From positions 1-5,990 of the forward strand of contig JAKEHD010000774.1 in the NCBI GenBank assembly GCA_022615215.1: DNA of 5,990 bases. Direction: 5' to 3'. The DNA is from Blastocatellia bacterium. GTDB taxonomy: Bacteria; Acidobacteriota; Blastocatellia; UBA7656. Made by a program: the position numbers and the translations under genes. Positions 1 to 5,125 of the stretch are shown piece by piece. The notes under the pieces are model-generated. The model saw nothing but the letters and a program-made list of their open reading frames with translations. It did not search any database and was not told the DNA's origin. Within the stretch, counting starts at the first letter, position 1, and each line of letters begins with the position of its first letter.

Positions 1-83
1 CGCCTGAAGGCGGTACTCTGAACTCCGTTTTACTCCCTGACTGTAAGGCTTCCAGGTCAACTGGCACAAGTCGTTTATATATT
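1..83. other. Intergenic tail downstream of the anti-sigma gene, with an edge hairpin
   Basis: This is non-coding sequence after the anti-sigma stop codon. Positions 1-12 form a compact GC-rich inverted repeat (cgcc / tgaa loop / ggcg) that may continue beyond the left edge. A second, weak 4-bp inverted repeat lies at 52-55 and 61-64 (ccag/ctgg). Neither is followed by a T-run in the direction of minus-strand transcription, so an intrinsic terminator is not supported. The edge hairpin could belong to a dispersed REP-like element, but only one copy is visible here. Confidence 0.35.
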
Positions 84-1061
84 TCATTCACGACCGGGCG
101 ATTTCAGCAGGGCCACCTGAAACCCGGCCTTCGCCGCCACTCTTTGTATGTCCTCCAACTTCAACTTCTCTCTGTCATAGATAACTGTCGCTTCCCTTCT
201 CGTCCCGTTGAACTCACACCGGTAAACTCCTGCGATTGATCGAATCGCTACCGCAAGTCTTCTTTCATCGCTGAAGCAGCAAAAGCCTGTGTCGTTGCAA
301 CCTCCACGTATGACCTTCAAGGCGACCTTTCCTGCGAAAGTGACAGGCCGCGTCCCCTCTTCTATTACCTGTGGTTCGGCGAGATCCTCTGTTCGAGGCT
401 GGGTTTCGGATCGCGCGACATCCTCGACCGGGGGTGGTTCGGCTCTGTCGTCGGGTTTAAGTCTGGGGCCGGGTTGCGGCACACCTTCAAAAGGAAGACT
501 TTTTTCCTCAACAGGCTGGCGTTCGACCGTCACGCCCGTTTCAGGTCCAGGATCAGCTTTCGGATCATCCTCGATAACAGGGGTTTCAAAAGGAAGACTT
601 TTTTCCTCAACCTGAACGTTCTTTTCAGGCTTGATATCGGAATTCAGGTGGGGCCAGACAGGTAAGATCACAGCTATGGTCGAGACAATGATTGCGACGA
701 TCGCAACGGCAGACCAGACAGGACGAGGCATTCTCACCTTTACAGTTCGCGCAGTATTAGTAACTGGCAGAGGCTGTTCTACCATTGCTGCGATTGTTCG
801 CGCAGTCTCAGCCTTCGACAAGCGTTGTTCAAGGTTGGTGAAGACCCTTGACGGGACATAGTCCGGCAGCCGCATGTGCGCTAGCATTCGCGAAGTGAAG
901 AGCCAATTTTCATACTCCGCGCGGCACTTGCGGCACTGGCGCAAATGATGCTCGAACCGCTCTTTCGCACGCGGCCCCATCTCGCCGTCAAAGTATGGCG
1001 AGAGCCATCGCCGATGGCTGCAAGAGCGAAATAGTATCTCTTTCACGTAATCAAACCACAT
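84..1061 (-). CDS. Transmembrane zinc-finger anti-sigma factor with C-terminal periplasmic HMA-like domain
   Basis: This 325-residue protein should hold the upstream ECF sigma factor inactive at the inner membrane. Residues 14-50 resemble a zinc-binding anti-sigma (ZAS) domain: C14/H16, Y23-x-DGEM, then H39-x3-C43-x2-C46. A basic stretch (residues 105-114) precedes one hydrophobic segment (about 115-136), which predicts an N-in/C-out topology. Residues 140-240 form a Pro/Glu-rich stalk containing VEEKSLPFE twice (151-159 and 184-192). Residues 246-318 look like a ferredoxin-fold heavy-metal-associated domain: beta strand VALKVI, a Cys loop with C255, C261 and C262, helix 265-277, strands around 280-296 and a final helix ending KAGFQVAL. 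The classic MTCxxC is replaced by C-x5-CC. The start lies 2 bp after the sigma stop with no clear ribosome site, suggesting translational coupling. Sigma binding and metal sensing are inferred; the architecture is seen directly. Confidence 0.85.
   Translation of the reverse strand: MWFDYVKEILFRSCSHRRWLSPYFDGEMGPRAKERFEHHLRQCRKCRAEYENWLFTSRMLAHMRLPDYVPSRVFTNLEQRLSKAETARTIAAMVEQPLPVTNTARTVKVRMPRPVWSAVAIVAIIVSTIAVILPVWPHLNSDIKPEKNVQVEEKSLPFETPVIEDDPKADPGPETGVTVERQPVEEKSLPFEGVPQPGPRLKPDDRAEPPPVEDVARSETQPRTEDLAEPQVIEEGTRPVTFAGKVALKVIRGGCNDTGFCCFSDERRLAVAIRSIAGVYRCEFNGTRREATVIYDREKLKLEDIQRVAAKAGFQVALLKSPGRE
486..611 (-). repeat. Two in-frame copies of a 27-bp direct repeat in the anti-sigma stalk
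   Basis: An identical 27-bp sequence occurs at 486-512 and 585-611, 99 bp (33 codons) apart. It lies wholly inside the anti-sigma gene and encodes VEEKSLPFE twice in the Pro/Glu-rich stalk between the membrane helix and the HMA-like domain. Identity at the nucleotide level suggests a recent internal duplication or gene conversion. It is coding sequence and shows no sign of being a mobile or CRISPR repeat. Confidence 0.9.
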
Positions 1062-1063
1062 GA

Positions 1064-1651
1064 TTATAACGAGGCTTTGAGGTGTTCCAGTTTACGGGCC
1101 AGCAACTCCCTGGCTTTATTCAACCGCCAGGCAACAGTTCCTTCAGGACACCCCATCCGGTCGGCTATCTCAGAATAGCTGAGCCCTTCGATCTCCTTGA
1201 ATATAAAGGTCAGGCGCAAATCGGGTTTGAGGCTGAGGATGGCACGATCAATCTGATCGCCGATCTCTTGTTGTAAAACCCTGGCCTCCATCCGCTCCAG
1301 CCCCCCAAGAGGTTCTATAATTTTATGCTCGTCGGCGAGACTCACCTCTGCTTCCGGTTGCTTTCGCCGACGATAGTTCAGACAGCAGTTGACGGCCAGG
1401 CGATAGAACCAGGTCGAAAAACTCGACTCCCCGCGATAGCTGCCCAGTTTCTGATACACTCTCAAGAATATCTCCTGAGTCAAATCCTCCGCCGCTCCCT
1501 GCCTTCCCGTCATCGCGTATGCCATCGCGTACATACGAAGGTGATAGCACTGGTAAAACTCCCTGAACGCCCCCCGGTCGCCTGCAATCAGGAGCCTTAC
1601 CAACTCCTCATCGGTTGATCTCTCTTGCGCGGGACCAATCGCTTCTACCAT
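1064..1651 (-). CDS. ECF-family RNA polymerase sigma factor (RpoE-like)
   Basis: This 195-residue protein is of normal size for an extracytoplasmic-function sigma factor, which directs RNA polymerase to stress-specific promoters. Region 2 spans about residues 27-97 and contains the core-binding and -10 recognition stretch DLTQEIFLRVYQKL followed by SSFSTWFYRLAVNCCLNYRRR. Region 4 spans about 133-187, with the helix-turn-helix GLSYSEIADRMGCPEGTVAWRLNKAR that reads the -35 element. There is no extra C-terminal Cys-rich domain of the CorE type, so sensing is probably left to the partner anti-sigma gene, whose start follows its stop by 2 bp. The ATG at 1651 is used because the protein begins just before the usual DEELVRLLIAGD entry helix; the ribosome site is weak (GTGGA). 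Its targets are unknown. Position after the mer-like genes suggests a metal or thiol-stress regulon. Confidence 0.93.
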   Translation of the reverse strand: MVEAIGPAQERSTDEELVRLLIAGDRGAFREFYQCYHLRMYAMAYAMTGRQGAAEDLTQEIFLRVYQKLGSYRGESSFSTWFYRLAVNCCLNYRRRKQPEAEVSLADEHKIIEPLGGLERMEARVLQQEIGDQIDRAILSLKPDLRLTFIFKEIEGLSYSEIADRMGCPEGTVAWRLNKARELLARKLEHLKASL

Positions 1652-1768
1652 TATTCGTCCACACTCTATTAGACACGGCCCTTTGGCCCATTCTTTGAAA
1701 AATTTTCAACACTGCTCTACCATCTCAGGGGGTTATGAGCGGTATCTGGACATTTAACCGGCCAAACT
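1652..1768 (-). promoter_or_regulatory. Candidate promoter/operator region of the sigma-anti-sigma pair
   Basis: This 117-bp gap is the longest in the cluster and separates the reductase stop from the sigma start. On the minus strand, 17 nt before the ATG, it contains GTGTCTAATAG, whose TCTAA core resembles ECF-type -10 elements, as expected for an autoregulated sigma. No convincing -35 (GAAC-like) element is found at the proper distance. A perfect 7-1-7 inverted repeat (ttgaaaa/ttttcaa type) lies at 1695-1709, and a GGCC-spacer-GGCC element at 1677-1688. No terminator with a T-run is visible after the reductase, so read-through from the mer-like genes remains possible. Confidence 0.35.
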
Positions 1769-3121
1769 TCACACCATATAACTGATATCGGATGACCCGC
1801 TCGGATAGGCATAAGGGATAATCTTGAGGTCAGATGCGCGCAACCCTGACCGGATCGCAAGAGCAAAGATGTTGATAACTTCCTCGGCGTGTAGTCCCAG
1901 CAGGTGAGCTCCGAGAATTCGACCGCTGCCCTCTTCAACCAGCACTTTGAAGCCTGAGTGTTTGAGGTTCGTTCGGCGAGATGAGTACCAGCCGGATGTG
2001 TCCTTGTGATTGGTCTGGAAATTGAGGCCCGATTTTCTTGCGGCTTCTTCCCCTAACCCCACAGAGGCCAATGGCGGAACGGTAAAAACGACCGTTGGAA
2101 CCCCTGTGTAGTCCGGTCTGCGGTTGTTTCCCTTCAACAGATTGCTCGCTACAACCTTTCCCTCTATACCGGCCACCGGCGTCAGTGGCGGCCCTTCGGT
2201 GGCGGCTGCGTCACCGGCAGCATAAACTGCGGGGTTCGATACGCTCTGGAGATATTCATTGACGACAATCCCTTTAGCGTTGCTCGCAATGCCCGCTTTT
2301 TCCAGATTCAAATCGGCTATCTCAGCCACGCGACCCGCGCCATGCACCACCATGTCAGATTCGAACGTTTGCTCAACCCCGTCTGAGGATGCGCGCACAA
2401 GCAAGTGATCGGGGCCTTTCTCGATGGCTTCGACAGAAGCATTGAGTCGAACATCCACGCCTATATCGCGAGTCGCCTGAACCAGTTGATTTACCAGGTC
2501 CGGGTCAAACTCTTTGAGAGGGCGGTCGCTCCTGTGGAGAATACGGACCTCGGACTTGATGCGTGCGGCAACGTGCGCAAACTCGAAGGATATATAGCCG
2601 CCTCCTATGAAGATAATTCTTTCAGGGAGTTTCTCAATCTCAAGAAACTGATCGCTGGTAGTAAGATGTTCTTCTCCCGGTATCCCAAGTTTTGCAGGTC
2701 CGGCCCCGGTTGCAATAACTACGTATCGCCCGGTGAGTGTGTTATCGCCCACCTCAACGGTAGCCTGATCTACGAAACGGGCGAGTCCATGGAAAGTAGC
2801 TATTCCCGCATCAGAGAATCCCTTCTCCCTGTTTTGTGGAACGGGAGTGGTGAAGCTGTTTTTGAATCGCATCAAAGCTGACCAATCAATAGGCAGGTCT
2901 TTTGACGTTACCCTTTCGCTTGTCATGCGATTATTCCAGTCAACGAGTTCCGCAACGCCAACCAGCACTTTCTTGGGATCGCAACCACGCAAAGCGCAGG
3001 TGCCGCCAAAGGGTCTCGAATCAATTACAGCAACATCCCAGCCTGCTGCTCGACACTTATAAGCAACTGTGGATGCTGCGGTCCCGGTCCCAATTACTAC
3101 GACATCAAATTTCATTGCCAT
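1769..3121 (-). CDS. FAD-dependent pyridine nucleotide-disulfide oxidoreductase, MerA/glutathione-reductase-like
   Basis: This 450-residue class-I flavoprotein disulfide reductase transfers electrons from NAD(P)H through FAD to a Cys pair. An FAD-binding GTGTAAS motif lies at 11-17, a redox-active CALRGC at C42 and C47, an NAD(P)H-binding GGGYISFEF at 173-181 and a second FAD motif VYAAGDAA at 299-306. The dimerisation domain carries HAEEVINIFALAIR at 411-424. Arginines R197 and R200 after the second nucleotide strand favour NADPH. It lacks the N-terminal HMA domain and C-terminal Cys pair of classical mercuric reductase; its only cysteines are C23, C42 and C47. The HPTxxE catalytic motif of glutathione reductases is replaced by YPSGSSD (439-445). 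The ATG at 3121 has GAGAGGG 8 nt upstream, overlapping the tlpA stop. Substrate is uncertain: Hg(II), a thiol disulfide (a MerK-like role) or another acceptor. Confidence 0.85.
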   Translation of the reverse strand: MAMKFDVVVIGTGTAASTVAYKCRAAGWDVAVIDSRPFGGTCALRGCDPKKVLVGVAELVDWNNRMTSERVTSKDLPIDWSALMRFKNSFTTPVPQNREKGFSDAGIATFHGLARFVDQATVEVGDNTLTGRYVVIATGAGPAKLGIPGEEHLTTSDQFLEIEKLPERIIFIGGGYISFEFAHVAARIKSEVRILHRSDRPLKEFDPDLVNQLVQATRDIGVDVRLNASVEAIEKGPDHLLVRASSDGVEQTFESDMVVHGAGRVAEIADLNLEKAGIASNAKGIVVNEYLQSVSNPAVYAAGDAAATEGPPLTPVAGIEGKVVASNLLKGNNRRPDYTGVPTVVFTVPPLASVGLGEEAARKSGLNFQTNHKDTSGWYSSRRTNLKHSGFKVLVEEGSGRILGAHLLGLHAEEVINIFALAIRSGLRASDLKIIPYAYPSGSSDISYMV

Positions 3122-3134
3122 CTGTCATACCCTC

Positions 3135-3731
3135 TCATTCTTTGACATGCTGCCCTATCAGAGATTCCACATCCTGCTCGAATTCGTCAGGGTAGGTGAA
3201 GCCCAGATACTTCTTAACAAGTTTTCCATCACGATCAAAAAGGAATGCAGTCGGATAGACTTCAATGCCGCCGAATTTCTGCTGCAACTGCTTCGACGCC
3301 AAAGCCACCGGATATTCAATTGGGAACTGCCGGGCAAACGCCGCAACCTCCCCCTCGTTTTCATCAAGGGCCAGCCCGAAGATAATCATCCCCCGGTCTT
3401 TGTATTTTGCGTAAAGCCGGTTGAAGTGAGGAATCTCTTTGCGGCACGGCGGGCACCACGTGGCCCAGAAATCCAGCAGCACCACCTTACCCGCAAGCGT
3501 CTTCGAGGAAATCTTTCGTCCGCTCGTATCTTTCACTTCGAAGATCGGCATTCGCTCGACCGCCTGCGGAACCGCGTCCGCGATAACGCCGGGCGCAGGT
3601 TCTGGAGGAATTGCGGGCGGTGATGTGAGCCGGGGCGCGCCACAACCTGCAAGAGTAAATAAAATGGCGGCAGACAGCGCAGTCACGATAGCCGTCTCCT
3701 GCGCTGCCTGCCTGAGCCAAAGAAGAAACAT
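3135..3731 (-). CDS. TlpA/ResA-like thioredoxin-fold lipoprotein
   Basis: This 198-residue envelope thiol-disulfide oxidoreductase has a hydrophobic N-terminus ending in a lipobox (TLAGC, with the lipidated Cys at 30), a Pro-rich linker to about residue 57, and an AhpC/TSA-type thioredoxin domain. The active site is WCPPC (C93, C96) within LLDFWATWCPPC, and the cis-proline is at VYP160. The length is normal for TlpA/ResA. Such proteins keep cysteines of periplasmic partners reduced, classically in cytochrome c or cytochrome oxidase maturation. Here the neighbours on both sides are Cys-dependent metal or redox proteins: merP-like 32 bp upstream and the flavoprotein 13 bp downstream. A role in keeping metal-binding cysteines reduced is inferred. 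The start at 3731 has only a weak CAGG ribosome site 8 nt upstream but gives a proper signal sequence. Confidence 0.9.
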   Translation of the reverse strand: MFLLWLRQAAQETAIVTALSAAILFTLAGCGAPRLTSPPAIPPEPAPGVIADAVPQAVERMPIFEVKDTSGRKISSKTLAGKVVLLDFWATWCPPCRKEIPHFNRLYAKYKDRGMIIFGLALDENEGEVAAFARQFPIEYPVALASKQLQQKFGGIEVYPTAFLFDRDGKLVKKYLGFTYPDEFEQDVESLIGQHVKE

Positions 3732-3763
3732 AGTCCAAACCTGTTACGCTATGACGTCGACAG

Positions 3764-4054
3764 CTATTTGTCTACGACTTCGAAGCCAGCGTCCGCGATC
3801 ACCTGCTTGATTTTGGACAACTCGACCTTTTCGTCGTCATATTTGACCCAGACCGTTCCTTCCGAGCCATGATTGGCTTTGGCTTCCATCACGCCGTCGA
3901 CCTTCTTGAGCGCATGTTCGACCGAAGCCGAACAGCCGCCGCATGTCATTCCATCAACGCGCAATTTCTTCTCGGTGACGCCCGCTAAGGCGACGGTTAC
4001 TAACAGTGCGAGCGTTAATGCCGCTGCGCTGAAAACTGAAATGATTCTTCTCAT
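3764..4054 (-). CDS. Secreted MerP-like heavy-metal-associated (HMA) protein
   Basis: This 96-residue protein has a typical signal peptide: MRRII, a hydrophobic core, and probable cleavage after VALA at residue 24. It is followed by a single HMA domain with the metal-binding motif GMTCGGC (C38, C41) and the usual ending IADAGFEVVDK. Size and architecture match MerP (about 91 residues), the periplasmic protein that binds Hg(II) through two cysteines and passes it to MerT. A copper-binding role is also compatible with the motif. It is a second MerP-type domain in the locus, because MerTP already carries one fused. AAAGGA lies 10 nt before the ATG. The gene is separated from its upstream neighbour by 109 bp and starts the compact merP-tlpA-reductase block. 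Confidence 0.87.
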   Translation of the reverse strand: MRRIISVFSAAALTLALLVTVALAGVTEKKLRVDGMTCGGCSASVEHALKKVDGVMEAKANHGSEGTVWVKYDDEKVELSKIKQVIADAGFEVVDK

Positions 4055-4163
4055 ATCGTTAATGTCCTTTCTCGTTGTTTAACATTCGGGTTTGTCTGTA
4101 GTTCGCATAAAGATTTCTTTCTTCGTCGTTCGTTTGCTCGTAGCGATGCGCGAACTGTCCGCG
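4055..4163 (-). other. 109-bp intergenic region upstream of the merP-like gene
   Basis: This is a non-coding gap between the Fe-S chaperone gene and the merP-like gene. On the minus strand it begins with a GC-rich stretch, then a purine-rich track (4111-4137 region), then the ribosome site AAAGGA at 4065-4070. A loose GAACTA...TTAAAC pair with a 16-nt spacer could be an ECF-like promoter, but the match is poor. No terminator hairpin with a T-run was found. Confidence 0.3.
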
Positions 4164-4727
4164 TCACACCTCGCATATCATGCACTCAGGTATCGAGCTG
4201 ATTCCTGAGACCGCTTTTGAGGCTTCAGAATCGTGCCTTTCCATAACCGGGACCACTTGCTCTTTCAGGAGAGCGGTCACTGCCTTGTTGACCTCCCCCA
4301 GGCAGCAACGGCCCGATGGGTTCTTTACCTCGCAAGCGCAACGGCCCGCTTTGATTTCAGCGGTGATGCTTGATGCCACCGTTGAACGGCCGGTGCGCGC
4401 AATCTCTTCGCGCGCGGAGACCAGAGTATGATCGAAGCAGTAGCAGATCGTTATCGGGTCTTGAGTCTCTTTGAGGCCGACGCGCACGCGCACATCTTTT
4501 TTCGTGAAATACTGTTTGGTTTCATTCGAGAAATAAATCACATCGCAGTTCGGTTCCGCGCAAAAGTAATACTGGGTGTCTCTGATTTCGTTTTGACATT
4601 CGTTCCTGAGAATATGCTCGACGGTTATTCTCGCGACCTTCCTGGCTTTATTCCTACATGTGCCGCAAATCGCCGAGTCTGCGATTTGGGCAGGGCTTTT
4701 TTCAACAATAACTTTGCAACAGTCCAT
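4164..4727 (-). CDS. CopZ-type [2Fe-2S]/zinc-binding metallochaperone lacking an HMA domain
   Basis: This 187-residue cytoplasmic protein has 15 cysteines. It resembles the N-terminal module of Archaeoglobus CopZ and the proteins annotated as putative iron-sulfur cluster-binding metallochaperones. An N-terminal zinc-site half is suggested by CGTC (C21, C24) with YFCAEPNC (C56, C61). A [2Fe-2S] half is suggested by CYCF (C95, C97), GRCAC (C130, C132) and GRCC (C141, C142). In CopZ a C-terminal HMA domain binds Cu(I). Here that domain is absent and the protein ends in a short tail with CMIC (C182, C185) plus an N-terminal CC (C3, C4), both possible metal sites. Of two near ATGs, the one at 4727 is preferred because GAGG sits 6 nt before it; for the ATG at 4733 GAGG would be directly adjacent. 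Metal identity and function in the mer context are inferred. Confidence 0.82.
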   Translation of the reverse strand: MDCCKVIVEKSPAQIADSAICGTCRNKARKVARITVEHILRNECQNEIRDTQYYFCAEPNCDVIYFSNETKQYFTKKDVRVRVGLKETQDPITICYCFDHTLVSAREEIARTGRSTVASSITAEIKAGRCACEVKNPSGRCCLGEVNKAVTALLKEQVVPVMERHDSEASKAVSGISSIPECMICEV

Positions 4728-4763
4728 AATCATCCTCTACATTAAAACTACGTCGGCTCTCAG

Positions 4764-5051
4764 TCAGGCTTGTCTTGCCCGCCGGATGAGGTGGTATCCG
4801 AGCACAGCCACGGCTGCGAACACAACGAGCAATCCCATAAGGAGCAGGTCGTTGAAAATGAAGCCGAGGCCGATGGCGGTAAATACCCCGGCCAACAGAA
4901 ACGGCGCGGCGCAACATATCGAAGCAAGCGACGCCCCGCCGATACCGATGACCATCAACGCACGGCCCAGCCAGGATTGTCGCCATGTGTTTTGAGTGCT
5001 CGGCGCGCAGCAGTTGCCGCTGTCCGCCATGTTCGTGTGTTGATTCTCCAT
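4764..5051 (-). CDS. Small MerF-like membrane transport protein with two Cys pairs
   Basis: This 95-residue protein has two hydrophobic segments (about 33-61 and 66-89). The first contains the vicinal pair SICCAAPFLLAGV (C46, C47), the hallmark of MerF/MerT-type Hg(II) importers, in which paired cysteines in the first helix take up metal. MerF is about 81 residues with a second Cys pair at its C-terminus; here the second pair (C14, C15, NCCAPS) is N-terminal and the C-terminus is a short basic tail RRARQA. The ATG at 5051 is chosen over the in-frame GTG at 5060 because AGGAG lies 8 nt before the ATG and would overlap the GTG. It sits between merTP (74 bp upstream) and the Fe-S chaperone (36 bp downstream). 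MerF-like is the best label; a divergent MerC/MerE-type assignment is less likely. Confidence 0.68.
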   Translation of the reverse strand: MENQHTNMADSGNCCAPSTQNTWRQSWLGRALMVIGIGGASLASICCAAPFLLAGVFTAIGLGFIFNDLLLMGLLVVFAAVAVLGYHLIRRARQA

Positions 5052-5074
5052 AACTGACACTCCTTTTTCCGCAA

Positions 5075-5089
5075 CCGGCTCGAAGCCGG
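5075..5089 (-). other. Perfect 6-bp stem-loop in the merTP-merF-like spacer
   Basis: Positions 5075-5080 (ccggct) and 5084-5089 (agccgg) are perfectly complementary around a 3-nt loop; on the transcript the loop region reads UUCG-like. It ends 11 nt before the AGGAG ribosome site of the MerF-like gene. A near-palindrome around TCGCGA (5092-5103) adjoins it. There is no following T-run, so it is more likely an mRNA stability or translation-tuning element, or chance, than a terminator. Confidence 0.45.
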
Positions 5090-5125
5090 ACTCGCGAATC
5101 GGTTCTCTTTGATTCGTTCAAAGGA

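Noticed and set aside
1..83. Intrinsic terminator after the anti-sigma gene
   Set aside because: The inverted repeats are short and not followed by a T-run in the minus-strand direction.
486..611. Direct repeats considered as a CRISPR or mobile-element signal
   Set aside because: There are only two copies, in frame within a coding region and encoding the same nonapeptide; no further units or leader.
2405..2881. 158-codon plus-strand open frame
   Set aside because: It is antisense to the flavoprotein reductase, whose conserved motifs are all in the minus-strand frame; no recognisable motifs occur in the plus-strand product.
3069..3623. 184-codon plus-strand open frame
   Set aside because: It is antisense to the TlpA-like gene with its intact WCPPC and lipobox; a shadow frame.
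4079..4108. Tiny minus-strand frame MRTTDKPEC upstream of the merP-like gene, considered as a leader peptide
   Set aside because: Nine codons with no ribosome site and no attenuator-like alternating hairpins; probably chance.
4428..4745. Plus-strand open frame opposite the Fe-S chaperone gene
   Set aside because: It has no family features, while the minus-strand frame has a consistent Cys pattern and a good ribosome site.
4702..5121. 139-codon minus-strand frame overlapping the MerF-like gene
   Set aside because: It is Arg-rich, with no membrane segments or motifs; it is an alternative frame of the MerF-like gene.
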